A DNA stretch of 64,000 bases from Bacteroidaceae bacterium (GTDB lineage Bacteria; Bacteroidota; Bacteroidia; Bacteroidales; Bacteroidaceae), in contig JAILDV010000054.1 of NCBI GenBank assembly GCA_024688885.1, positions 1-64,000 of the forward strand. The letters run 5' to 3'. This document shows positions 48,945 through 58,428 of the stretch, in pieces (position 1 is the stretch's first letter; each line of letters starts with the position of its first letter). Both the position numbers and the translations under genes were made by a program. A model generated the notes under the pieces. The model ran no database searches and was not told the DNA's origin. It saw nothing but the letters and a program-made list of their open reading frames with translations.

Positions 48945-49480
48945 ATAATTTCGGGATGATTTTTATCCATGTTGAGTTTGCGTGCCAATATGAAAAGGTA
49001 ATCACTAAGCCGGTTTATGTAGGCAACTACTTGTGAATCAACTTGTGCGCCTTCTTCGCTGAGAGAAAGAATGCGACGCTCTGCTCGTCGGCAAACTGTG
49101 CGGCAGACATGGCTTTGTGCGGCTGCCTGACTACCTCCGGGAAGAATAAAGCAGCGGAAGGGGGGCAACGTGGCATTGATGCGGTCGATTTCCTGTTCGA
49201 GGGTGGTCACCATGTCGGCAGTGACGATATTGGTGGGGCGCACTTCTCGTTGGCTCGTGTCGGTGGCAAGGTAGCCCCCTACTTTGAAGAGGGCGCGTTG
49301 GATGTCGGTAAGGAAACGCTGGTCATGGGGGTCGGTGCAGTAGGTGATGAGCAATCCGATGTGTGAGCAGAGTTCATCAATGGTCCCGTAAGACTCAAGT
49401 CGTGCGCATGTTTTGCTGACTCGCTGTCCTCCGACGAGGGAGGTCTGTCCTTGGTCGCCTGTGCGGGTGTATATTTTCAT
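48938..49480 (-). CDS. PduO-type cob(I)yrinic acid a,c-diamide adenosyltransferase
   Basis: The 180-residue product starts MKIYTRTGDQGQTSLVGGQR and has SYGTIDELCSHIGL, LPGGSQAAAQSHVCRTVCRR and AYINRLSDYLFILARKLN, the PduO (ATR2) set. It moves the adenosyl group from ATP to reduced corrinoids, completing the coenzyme side of the nearby cob cluster, although on the other strand. A longer frame to 49609 was rejected because it lacks the family start. Confidence 0.9.
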   Translation of the reverse strand: MKIYTRTGDQGQTSLVGGQRVSKTCARLESYGTIDELCSHIGLLITYCTDPHDQRFLTDIQRALFKVGGYLATDTSQREVRPTNIVTADMVTTLEQEIDRINATLPPFRCFILPGGSQAAAQSHVCRTVCRRAERRILSLSEEGAQVDSQVVAYINRLSDYLFILARKLNMDKNHPEIIL

Positions 49481-49500
49481 AAGAATAAAAGAATTTAAGT

Positions 49501-49941
49501 TTATAGAAGGTAATTCTGTTTGATGCGTTTTTTGTCGAAAATGACCATGCCCCGTTTCCTCATGTCGAAGGTGATGATGGCGCGTGGGTCGTTGACGATG
49601 AGGTTCCACAGGTTGGCATTCTCATCGTGGATGTGTTCGACGATGAGGATGGTGTCGGGGGTGGCTGACAGAATCTCGTCTCGGTAGAGCACGTCAGTGT
49701 GTTCCGTCTTATCGTCAATGACGATGATGGGGTGTCCTTTAAAGTGGTTGCGAATACGGTAGAGCTGTTGTTGCATCGGTGTGGTGAGGTGCTGCTCTTC
49801 GTAGGCATAATAAGGTATGGGCTCAAACAGCACATCGCGGACGAGCTCGTATGCCCAGGGTGACTGAATGCCAAACCCGCGTCGATGAATGGCACGTGGC
49901 AAGAAGGTGAGGAGAAGATGGATAGTGCGTCGCAGGTTCAT
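49501..49941 (-). CDS. Shortened SAM-methyltransferase-like protein
   Basis: The 146-residue product begins with RAIHRRGFGIQSPWAYELVR and has YYAYEEQHL and a C-terminal NDPRAIITFDMRKRGMVIFD then KKRIKQNYLL. In related Bacteroidota proteins of about 230-250 residues these are the ends of a class I SAM-dependent methyltransferase, but the central Rossmann part with the SAM-binding glycines is missing here. It is probably an internally deleted, perhaps non-enzymatic copy. It follows the kinase gene by three bases. Confidence 0.5.
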   Translation of the reverse strand: MNLRRTIHLLLTFLPRAIHRRGFGIQSPWAYELVRDVLFEPIPYYAYEEQHLTTPMQQQLYRIRNHFKGHPIIVIDDKTEHTDVLYRDEILSATPDTILIVEHIHDENANLWNLIVNDPRAIITFDMRKRGMVIFDKKRIKQNYLL

Positions 49942-49944
49942 TCT

Positions 49945-51807
49945 CTAAGCGGTGATTTCCTGCAATTGCTCTTGCATGATATCCTCATCTTCTTCTTGTT
50001 CTATGTGGTTGGGAACAGTGAAGACGAATCGTGCACCGTCCGTATAGAGCATGTCAAGTTGAATGTCACCACCCAATGCACGGGCGATGAGGCGACCCAC
50101 ATAGAGTCCCAATCCGAGTCCGGGACTATAGTGGTCGAGTTTCTCAAAGTGCTCGAAGATGACGTCTGCTTTTTCTGGTGGTATTCCAGTACCCGTGTCC
50201 GTCACCACGAACTGTATGCAGTCCTCTCCTCGTGAGGTGTTGATGGTGATTCTGCCGCTTGTGGTGTTCTTGCAGGCATTGGAAAGGAGGTTCTGAATCA
50301 CCTGACCGATGCGCCTCTTGTCGGAATAGAGCGTCAGGTGGTTTTCAGAAGGCTCGTAAACAAGTTCCACGCCTTGCGGCACCATGTCTCTGTTGTGTTC
50401 GATATATTCGTTGCAGAGTTCGTCAATGTCCATATCTTCAAACTGGAAGTTGAAGGTGCCGACCTCCATGTTGCTCACGTCGATGATGTCATCCAGTGTG
50501 GAGAGCAGTTGGTTGTTGCTTTCCTGTATGTAACCATTATAAATGGAACGCTCTTCATCGGAGAGGTCATTCGACATCAATTGGGCAAATCCCATGATAG
50601 CATTCAATGGCGTACGGATTTCGTGACGCATGTTCTGAATGAACACCGTCTTGATGCGGTCTGCGATGGCTGCTTGGTCAAGCGCCTTCTGCAGTTGGTT
50701 GGCACGCCTGCGTTCTTCTGCAGCTTGGTTTTGTTTCCACCCGAGGAAGAAGGCAACCAACAATGCCAGAGCCAGCAGCGTGAAAGTGATGATGAGCGAG
50801 TTGCGCTTCATCTTGCTGTTCTCAGCGAGGAATGCTTTGTGCGCCCTGTAAGATGAGTTGATGAGCGGGAAATATTTTGACACATCTAAGGCGAGTCTTC
50901 TGGAGGGGTAGGTGTTGGCGTCTTCCATCGTACACATCAAATACGTGTAGGCGCGGTCAATGTCACCTTCTTCATAAAGGGCATGAACCAGATAAGGCAA
51001 GGCCTCGTACGTGGTGTTGCCGTTCATGAGGTTGTTGACGGCAATGTTGGCGAGGTAATAGATGTATTCAGGACGGTTGTTCAGCAATTTATTGGCATTG
51101 GCCATTGTCATGCACATTTGGTTGCGGTCTTCCCCCTGAGTCTTCGGAAATCTTTCTGCCAGCGCTTTTGCAGCTTTCTTGGGATGACCTAGATAGACAT
51201 CCTTGCAGGCAGTCATAAGGTCTTTCTTGCTGCTTTCAGGCAACAACTCGATAATGTTGTCGTAATAGGTGACCATCTGTTTTTCCTCATCCTGCACAAT
51301 GCTGATGTCTGCCATGTATTCAGAAATCTTCTCATAGTTGTTTCTGCATGTAAGGTAATAGTGCAGTCGTTCATCTTTCGACAGTTCCGAAGGATTGATG
51401 CTTGCGGTGAGGTTGTCTGCTTTGTAATAAAGTCCCATGATTCCGTAGGTTCTCGCTGCGCTCAGCTTCACCCACGCTTGCAGGTTCTTGTCCTTTTGAT
51501 ATTCTTCTGTCCTTTGGATACGTTGCAAAGTTTGCAATGCTTTTCTTCCGTCATAGTCGGACAGAGCTTCATATAATTCCTGACATTTTTCCACATATTG
51601 GTTAATATGGCATGAATTGGTCACTTGCTCCAAACTGTCAGCATGCTGTTGTCGCAGGTTCTGATACGTCTTTTTATTGGCAATGACGCTATCAAGTTTA
51701 GTAAGTACCTCCTCTATTTCCTGCTTGCTGTGATTGATGTCTTGAGCAAAGCCAAATAGAGTGAAGTTCAACAATAGGCATAATATGATATTACGGGTAA
51801 TCCGCAT
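49945..51807 (-). CDS. Membrane sensor histidine kinase with TPR-like periplasmic domain
   Basis: The 620-residue product has a signal peptide, a helical periplasmic sensor of about 310 residues with TPR-like repeats, a membrane helix (about 333-352), a coiled coil, the DHp domain with phosphoacceptor His in QNMRHEIRTPLNAIMGF (about 392) and the ATPase domain with QNLLSNACKN (N box), VTDTGTGIPPE (G1) and LGLGLYVGRLIARALGG (G2). No receiver is attached and no response regulator gene is adjacent, so the partner is elsewhere. The acidic C-terminal tail (EQEEDEDIMQEQ) is unusual. A TACATTTG box lies at 51882-51875. Confidence 0.9.
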   Translation of the reverse strand: MRITRNIILCLLLNFTLFGFAQDINHSKQEIEEVLTKLDSVIANKKTYQNLRQQHADSLEQVTNSCHINQYVEKCQELYEALSDYDGRKALQTLQRIQRTEEYQKDKNLQAWVKLSAARTYGIMGLYYKADNLTASINPSELSKDERLHYYLTCRNNYEKISEYMADISIVQDEEKQMVTYYDNIIELLPESSKKDLMTACKDVYLGHPKKAAKALAERFPKTQGEDRNQMCMTMANANKLLNNRPEYIYYLANIAVNNLMNGNTTYEALPYLVHALYEEGDIDRAYTYLMCTMEDANTYPSRRLALDVSKYFPLINSSYRAHKAFLAENSKMKRNSLIITFTLLALALLVAFFLGWKQNQAAEERRRANQLQKALDQAAIADRIKTVFIQNMRHEIRTPLNAIMGFAQLMSNDLSDEERSIYNGYIQESNNQLLSTLDDIIDVSNMEVGTFNFQFEDMDIDELCNEYIEHNRDMVPQGVELVYEPSENHLTLYSDKRRIGQVIQNLLSNACKNTTSGRITINTSRGEDCIQFVVTDTGTGIPPEKADVIFEHFEKLDHYSPGLGLGLYVGRLIARALGGDIQLDMLYTDGARFVFTVPNHIEQEEDEDIMQEQLQEITA

Positions 51808-52004
51808 AACATAATTTTTAATGTGGTAGGTTAATTTGAATAGGTTTTTTCTCTCACTATCGTGAATTGACGTGGCAAATGTAGGGAATTGTTTGATAAA
51901 AACCCAAGAAAAATCTGTTTTTTTCTCTTGCCATCCGTAAAATAATCATTTTTAAGGATGCTTTTCCTGCTTTTTGTACTAACTTTGCACTCAAATTGCA
52001 AAGT

Positions 52005-52772
52005 ATGGTTAGCATTTCACGGATTAATCTTCCCACCGTCGATTCCACTAATTCCTTTGTCCGTGCAATGTTGCAGGAAGAAGGGACGGGGCGTGTGGTG
52101 TCAGCAGATCCGTTGCCTGGTTTCACCTTGGTGGTGGCTGACGACCAAACGAAAGGTCGGGGGCAGCAAGGCAATGCTTGGGAGACCGAAAAAGGCAAGA
52201 ACCTGACTTTCTCTTTGCTGTGCCATCCCGATTTTCTCTTGGCATCTCGTCAGTGGGTGCTCTCTCAATGCATGGCTGTGGCGATTCAGCAGACCCTATC
52301 CAAGTATGTGGAACGTGTGGAAGTGAAGTGGCCCAATGATATATATGTGGGCGATGAGAAGATAAGTGGTACCTTGATAGAGTGTGACCTCCAAGGTAAG
52401 CGCATCTCCAACTGCATCTTGGGTGTGGGCATCAACATCAACCAGACGGTGTTCCGTAGCGATGCGCCCAACCCCACCTCCTTAAAGCTGCTGACAGGCA
52501 AGGAGCATGACCGCGAGGAAATCCTTTCATTGCTGTTGAATCATTTCCAGCATTTTTATGCCCAACTGCAGGATGGACACGAGGATGCCATTCGCCAATT
52601 GTACATGCAACACCTCTACCGTCGTGAGGGCTTCCACCGCTATCGCGATGTGCGTGGTGAGTTCTTGGCGGAAATGGCAGATGTGGAACCGACAGGGCAT
52701 CTTCGCTTGCGTTTTGCTGATGGCAACGTGGTGCGCTATGAATTGAAAGAGGTGCAATTTGTGAAAGACTGA
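52005..52772 (+). CDS. birA: Biotin-[acetyl-CoA-carboxylase] ligase
   Basis: The 255-residue product has LPTVDSTNSFVRAML, the GRGQQGNAWETEKGKNLTFS biotin-binding loop, VEVKWPNDIYVGDEKISG and ILGVGININQTVF. It activates biotin with ATP and attaches it to carrier proteins. No N-terminal DNA-binding domain is present, so it is an enzyme only. The start ATG at 52005 follows a TAACTTTG box (51980-51987) by 17 bases. It lies 26 bases before queA. Confidence 0.9.
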   Translation: MVSISRINLPTVDSTNSFVRAMLQEEGTGRVVSADPLPGFTLVVADDQTKGRGQQGNAWETEKGKNLTFSLLCHPDFLLASRQWVLSQCMAVAIQQTLSKYVERVEVKWPNDIYVGDEKISGTLIECDLQGKRISNCILGVGININQTVFRSDAPNPTSLKLLTGKEHDREEILSLLLNHFQHFYAQLQDGHEDAIRQLYMQHLYRREGFHRYRDVRGEFLAEMADVEPTGHLRLRFADGNVVRYELKEVQFVKD

Positions 52773-52798
52773 ACATTTGATAGACTGAAGCATTGAAG

Positions 52799-54064
<1,266 letters not shown>

Positions 54065-54069
54065 CAACA

Positions 54070-54570
54070 ATGAAAGATAATAATCAGGAAATGTTCCCCA
54101 TTGTCGATGAAGAGGGCAACATCACCGGTGCAGCCACCCGTGGTGAGTGTCATGGCGGCAGCATGCTCCTGCATCCTGTGGTGCATCTGCATGTGTTCAA
54201 TAGCAAGGGAGAACTCTATTTGCAGAAACGTCCGGAGTGGAAAGATATACAGCCAGGTAAGTGGGACACTGCTGTGGGTGGACATGTGGACCTTGGCGAG
54301 TGTGTCGAGGATGCGCTGAAACGTGAGGTGCAGGAGGAACTGGGTGTCACCGACTTCACGCCTGAACGTCTTACACAATATGTCTTTGAGAGTGCCCGTG
54401 AACGTGAATTGGTGTTTGTCCACAAAACCGTTTATGATGGCGACATCACTCCCTCTGAGGAACTCGATGGCGGACGTTTCTGGACTGTGGATGAAATACG
54501 TGAGAACCTTGGCAAGGGCATCTTCACCCCCAATTTTGAGAACGAAATACAACGTGTCAAACTAATATAA
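54070..54570 (+). CDS. Nudix hydrolase (NUDIX/IDI-like)
   Basis: The 166-residue product has the complete Nudix box in AVGGHVDLGECVEDALKREV followed by QEELGV, with all the metal-binding Glu residues, after LYLQKRPEWKDIQPGKWDTA. It resembles the YfcD/isopentenyl-isomerase-like group that hydrolyses diphosphate-linked compounds. The substrate is unknown. The ATG follows the queA stop by 5 bases; an upstream TTG at 54061 is less likely. Confidence 0.88.
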   Translation: MKDNNQEMFPIVDEEGNITGAATRGECHGGSMLLHPVVHLHVFNSKGELYLQKRPEWKDIQPGKWDTAVGGHVDLGECVEDALKREVQEELGVTDFTPERLTQYVFESARERELVFVHKTVYDGDITPSEELDGGRFWTVDEIRENLGKGIFTPNFENEIQRVKLI

Positions 54571-54583
54571 TCATTAACCTGTT

Positions 54584-56278
54584 ATGAAAAAGATACTTTC
54601 ATTTTTAGTTTTTGCTTTTTCACTTCTCACTTCGTATGCCCAACGTGACATATGGATTGACATCAATGGAGTGCGCGACCTCACTTCCGATTCCATTGAC
54701 ATTGCCAACCAGGCACGTCCCGTTCCTGGCAGCAGCCGTAAGGGCAACAATCCCGTGCTTTTCCTCGTTGGTAACAGTACCATGCGCACGGGCACCCTTG
54801 GCAATGGAAGCAATGGGCAGTGGGGATGGGGATTCTATGCCCATGAGTACTACGACGAAAATAAGATTACAGTGGAGAACCATGCACTTGGCGGTACTTC
54901 ACCACGAACTTTCTACAATCTCTTGTGGAAACCCGTGCTCGAGGCGGTCCGTAAGGGCGATTATGTTTTTCTTGAACTGGGTCACAACGACAACGGCCCC
55001 ATCGACTCTGTCCGTGCCCGTTCTTCCTATTGTCCTGATGGCAAGCTCGAAGTGAGGGAGGACTCCATCTCCATTTATAATAAAGTGACCAAGCAACAGG
55101 AAACCGTCTATACCTTTGGAGGCTACACCCGCCGCTTCATCAATGAAATCCGTGCCAAGGGAGCTATTCCTGTCCTCTTTACGCTTACTCCCCGTAATGA
55201 ATATGAGCCTGATGATCCCAAGAGGATACAGCGCAAACTCACCGACTTTACACCGGCTATCTTTGCTCTTGGTAAAGAGACGGGTACCCCTGTCATTGAC
55301 CTCAATGACATCTCTGCCACCAAACTCGAACAATATGGTCCATGGAAGGCTAGTTACCATTTCTACTTGGATAAGATACATTCTTCTGCTTATGGTGCGC
55401 GCATGAATGCGCAGAGTGCTGCTGAAGGCGTCCTCGCCTCCAATGACCCTCAATTGGCATTCCTTAAGACATGCCTCACCGACAAGGTAGAGCCCAAACG
55501 TTGCGATCAGAACCGTCAACAGGGAAAGCCTATGGTCTTTTTGTGCGGTGATTCTACGGGTAAGAATGAAGACTCCAACCCCGATGGCATGTGGGGATGG
55601 GGCAGTCAGGGCTACACCGTATTTGATCCGGCCAAGTGTGTTTTTCAGAATCAGGCAAAGGCGGGACGTTCCACCCGTACCTTTATCGACGAAGACCGAT
55701 GGGAGGAGGTCTATAATTCCTTGCAGCGCGGTGATGTGGTGCTCATTCAGTTCGGCCACAATGACATCGGAGCTATCAAGGAGGGTAAGGAGCGTGGTGT
55801 GCTAGCCACTGCCAAGGATTCCAGTGCTGTTTACCGCATGGAAAGCAGCGGCATTTACAAGGTCATCTATTCTTACGGATGGTATCTCAAGAAGATGATA
55901 CGTGATGCCCAAGAGAAGGGTGCCTATCCTGTGCTTCTCTCTCTAACCCCTCGCAACGAATGGCATGAAGGCAACGGACACTCACGTGGCTTCGTCTATC
56001 CTGTCAACGAGAAGCAGGGCAAGCTCTACATTGAGCGTCGCAACGAGACCTACGGTTCTTGGTGTCGTGCTGTTGCCCGCGAAACGGGATGCGAGTTCGT
56101 CGATGTCCATAACATCACTGCAGATGCTCTTGACAAATTGGGGCAGAAGAAGGCGGCTGCCTATTTCAAAAATGACCACACTCATACATCCCTCAAAGGA
56201 GCACAGCTCAACGCCCAGAGTGTGGCAAAGGGACTGCGTGATATCAACAGTCCTGTGACATTCTTGCTGAAGAAGTAA
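54584..56278 (+). CDS. Secreted double-domain SGNH esterase (rhamnogalacturonan-acetylesterase-like)
   Basis: The 564-residue product has a signal peptide (cut near SYAQ) and two SGNH/GDSL domains in tandem. Domain 1 (about 60-295): catalytic Ser in FLVGNSTMRTG, GHNDNGP, and Asp/His in DKIHSSAYGARMNAQ. Domain 2 (about 320-560): Ser in FLCGDSTGKNE, GHNDIGA and DHTHTSLKGAQLNAQ. Both domains keep all three catalytic blocks and the N of block V. They would remove acetyl groups from pectin-like or xylan polymers in the periplasm or outside. The domains are diverged rather than a recent duplication. Confidence 0.85.
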   Translation: MKKILSFLVFAFSLLTSYAQRDIWIDINGVRDLTSDSIDIANQARPVPGSSRKGNNPVLFLVGNSTMRTGTLGNGSNGQWGWGFYAHEYYDENKITVENHALGGTSPRTFYNLLWKPVLEAVRKGDYVFLELGHNDNGPIDSVRARSSYCPDGKLEVREDSISIYNKVTKQQETVYTFGGYTRRFINEIRAKGAIPVLFTLTPRNEYEPDDPKRIQRKLTDFTPAIFALGKETGTPVIDLNDISATKLEQYGPWKASYHFYLDKIHSSAYGARMNAQSAAEGVLASNDPQLAFLKTCLTDKVEPKRCDQNRQQGKPMVFLCGDSTGKNEDSNPDGMWGWGSQGYTVFDPAKCVFQNQAKAGRSTRTFIDEDRWEEVYNSLQRGDVVLIQFGHNDIGAIKEGKERGVLATAKDSSAVYRMESSGIYKVIYSYGWYLKKMIRDAQEKGAYPVLLSLTPRNEWHEGNGHSRGFVYPVNEKQGKLYIERRNETYGSWCRAVARETGCEFVDVHNITADALDKLGQKKAAAYFKNDHTHTSLKGAQLNAQSVAKGLRDINSPVTFLLKK

Positions 56279-56320
56279 CCTTTTCTCTCGTACGCTGTTC
56301 GCTCACCCGCAGATGTTGAG

Positions 56321-56407
56321 GTGTCTCACCCATACAGGTGTTAGTGTCTCACCCATACAGGTGTTGGTGTCTCACCCATACAGGTGTTAGCGTCTTACCA
56401 ATACACC
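56321..56407 (+). repeat. 23-base tandem repeat
   Basis: GTGTCTCACCCATACAGGTG plus TTA/TTG repeats 3.7 times (from 56321), with the last unit decayed. It lies in the spacer between the esterase and elongation factor P genes, which holds no gene. Confidence 0.9.
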
Positions 56408-56517
56408 CAACTGTATCTCAAACATAATCCTCCCTTGACTCCTTTTACTCCTTCAAAAACATGCTTCTGAAAGTAGAGTGATGGAATAAAATGATGACAG
56501 AGGCATCTGTGGAAACA

Positions 56518-56549
56518 ACAAAAGAGGGAGAGCGCATGCGTTCTCCCTC
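56518..56549 (-). terminator. Intrinsic terminator after efp
   Basis: On the minus strand GAGGGAGA pairs with TCTCCCTC around a CGCATGCG core, followed by TTTTGTTG, just past the efp stop. Confidence 0.82.
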
Positions 56550-56572
56550 CTTGAATATGAATGTGTGTCGTC

Positions 56573-57142
56573 TTATTTGCGGGTCACGTAAGAACCGTCA
56601 CGGGTGTCCACCTCAATCTGGTCGCCCTCATTGATGAAGAGGGGCACGCGGATTTCCACGCCAGTCTCGAGTGTGGCGGGCTTGGTGGCGTTTGTGGCAG
56701 TGTTGCCAGCGAAACCAGGCTCAGTGTAAGTCACTGTCAGGATTACCTTGACGGGTGCTTCTGCTGTGAGGATAGAACCTGTGGACTCGTCAATGGATGC
56801 CATCACCATGGTCTCACCTTCTTTGAGGAAGTCACCGCCAGTGATGAGGTCTTTGGAGATGTTGACTTGTTCATAAGTGTCTGTGTTCATGAACACCATT
56901 TCCTCACCTTCCTTGTAAAGGTACTGGAACTGCTGGTGTGATACCTGCACGTCATCGAGCTTGGCAGATACAATCCAAGTGCGCTCAAGCACTCGACCAT
57001 CTTCCACGTTGCGGAGTTTGGTACGCATCACGGTGTTACCCTTGCCTGGCTTTACGTGCAAGAAATCAATTACTACATAAATTTTGCCATCGTCAAGACG
57101 GAGGCATACGCCTTTCTTAATGTCGCCTGCTAAAATAGCCAT
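56573..57142 (-). CDS. efp: Elongation factor P
   Basis: The 189-residue product has the three-domain EF-P layout: MAILAGDIKKGVCLRLDDGK, the loop VKPGKGNTVMRTKLRNV with the conserved Lys in PGKG, QQFQYLYKEGEEMVFMNTDTYEQ, and the OB domain ending EIRVPLFINEGDQIEVDTRDGSY. It rescues ribosomes stalled at proline runs in the cytosol. The ATG at 57142 gives the family start. A minus-strand TACCTTTG box lies at 57189-57182 and rpmH is divergent. Confidence 0.95.
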   Translation of the reverse strand: MAILAGDIKKGVCLRLDDGKIYVVIDFLHVKPGKGNTVMRTKLRNVEDGRVLERTWIVSAKLDDVQVSHQQFQYLYKEGEEMVFMNTDTYEQVNISKDLITGGDFLKEGETMVMASIDESTGSILTAEAPVKVILTVTYTEPGFAGNTATNATKPATLETGVEIRVPLFINEGDQIEVDTRDGSYVTRK

Positions 57143-57304
57143 AGAATGATCTTGTTTTTGTTTTACTTGTTGAAATCGGGTGCAAAGGTAGGGAAAAAAT
57201 GTGAAAAGTGAAAGATGGAACGCAAAAAACCTACCTCCAACAAAGTCAAAAACGCAGAATTTCATCAAAATGACAAAAAAACTTTGTGTTTTTTGGTTTT
57301 TTCT

Positions 57305-57335
57305 TTTGCCGATTTACTGAAAATCACTAATTTTG
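57305..57335 (+). promoter_or_regulatory. Consensus promoter of rpmH
   Basis: TTTG (57305-57308), 19 bases, TAATTTTG (57328-57335), with a leader of about 74 bases to the rpmH ATG, as expected for a ribosomal protein gene. Confidence 0.8.
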
Positions 57336-57412
57336 CAGTCGCTTTCCGAAAATGTTGCGGCATTTGAGGCAGTAAGAATGAATGATTAACAATAAAAAAA
57401 TAAGATAGCACA

Positions 57413-57568
57413 ATGAAAAGAACTTTCCAACCTCACAACAGAAAGAGGATTAACAAGCATGGCTTCCGTCTGCGCATGCAGACCGCCAATGGTCGCCGCG
57501 TTCTTTCTGCTCGTCGCAGAAAGGGTCGTAAGTCTCTCACCGTATCAAGCGAACATCATGGTAAATAA
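57413..57568 (+). CDS. rpmH: 50S ribosomal protein L34
   Basis: A 51-residue basic protein begins [20 protein letters not shown] and continues [20 protein letters not shown], the universal L34 sequence, with a short Bacteroidota tail ([11 protein letters not shown]). It is part of the large ribosomal subunit. Because it is short it is easy to miss. A strong promoter precedes it and a terminator follows, so it is transcribed alone. Confidence 0.97.
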   Translation: MKRTFQPHNRKRINKHGFRLRMQTANGRRVLSARRRKGRKSLTVSSEHHGK

Positions 57569-57574
57569 GTCGTA

Positions 57575-57602
57575 AAAGCAGGAGGAAACTTCTGCTTTTT
57601 TT
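57575..57602 (+). terminator. Intrinsic terminator after rpmH
   Basis: AAAGCAGGAG and CTTCTGCTTT pair around a GAAA tetraloop (one G-U pair) and are followed by a T-tract, 7 bases after the stop. Confidence 0.88.
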
Positions 57603-57613
57603 GATGCACTCAA

Positions 57614-57716
57614 AAGAGTGAAAAAGTGAGGAGTGAAAAGCGAAAAATCCAGGTAACAGACCCTACGAGTGGCAAGTAACTTAGATTTTTCACTTTTCAC
57701 TCCTCACTTTTCATTT
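57614..57716. repeat. Structured repeat with opposed heptamer arms, copy 2
   Basis: Left arm 57619-57649 and right arm 57684-57713 are near-perfect inverted copies made of AGTGAAA-type heptamers, around a 34-base loop. In reverse orientation the element shares its framework (GTGAAAAA, CTAAGTTACT, GGATTTTTC) with 41270-41400. It separates rpmH from the PASTA gene; a TAACTTTG box follows at 57723-57730. Confidence 0.88.
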
Positions 57717-57762
57717 AAAATGACTAACTTTGTCCCCATAAATAATTATTGTACGCGCGAAA

Positions 57763-58425
57763 ATGGCTTTGAAGAATTTTTTTACAGGTAAATCTGGTAC
57801 AAAGTTTTGGGTGAACATCGTTGTGATGGTGCTCATCATTGTAGCTGTACCTATTGTGGCATTGTATTTGTTGGATTCGTTCACCCATCATGGTGAGAAG
57901 ATTGAAGTCCCGAATGTGGTGGGTAAGTCGATGTATGATGCTGAGACGATGCTGAAAGACCGTGGCTTGATGGCGATGGTGGTTGACTCAGTGTATGACA
58001 AACATGCCCCGAAAGGTTCTGTGTTGGAACAGACACCGAAATCGGGTTATGAGGTGAAGAGTGGCCGCATGATTTATCTGACGGTGAACCTGAACGGAGA
58101 GCCAATGGCTCAGCTACCTGATGTGGTGGGACACGGCTCGCTGCGCGAAGCGGTGGCACTGTTGCAGTCATTGGGTTTCAAGTTGACAGCTCACAAACCA
58201 GTGATGGGCAGACCCAAGGATTTGGTGATTGGTGTGAAGCAGGGTGTTCGTGACGTGCATGCTGGTGAGACCATTCCACGTGACCGTGCTTTGACATTGG
58301 TGATTGGTGGCGGCGAAATTGACTCGACGATGTACGAGGATGAAGAGGACTTCGATTTGGAAGGACTTGGTATGGATGGTGATTTGGACGAGGAAGACGG
58401 AGAAGATTTTGACATTGAGTTGTAA
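57763..58425 (+). CDS. PASTA-domain membrane protein
   Basis: The 220-residue product has a short cytosolic N-terminus, one membrane helix (about residues 17-38) and at least two PASTA domains: IEVPNVVGKSMYDAETMLKD (from about 47) and QLPDVVGHGSLREAVALLQS (from about 118), then a third half-domain. PASTA domains bind peptidoglycan fragments or beta-lactams. The last 30 residues are highly acidic. It lies 3 bases before the pseudouridine synthase, hence one operon. Confidence 0.85.
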   Translation: MALKNFFTGKSGTKFWVNIVVMVLIIVAVPIVALYLLDSFTHHGEKIEVPNVVGKSMYDAETMLKDRGLMAMVVDSVYDKHAPKGSVLEQTPKSGYEVKSGRMIYLTVNLNGEPMAQLPDVVGHGSLREAVALLQSLGFKLTAHKPVMGRPKDLVIGVKQGVRDVHAGETIPRDRALTLVIGGGEIDSTMYEDEEDFDLEGLGMDGDLDEEDGEDFDIEL

Positions 58426-58428
58426 AGA

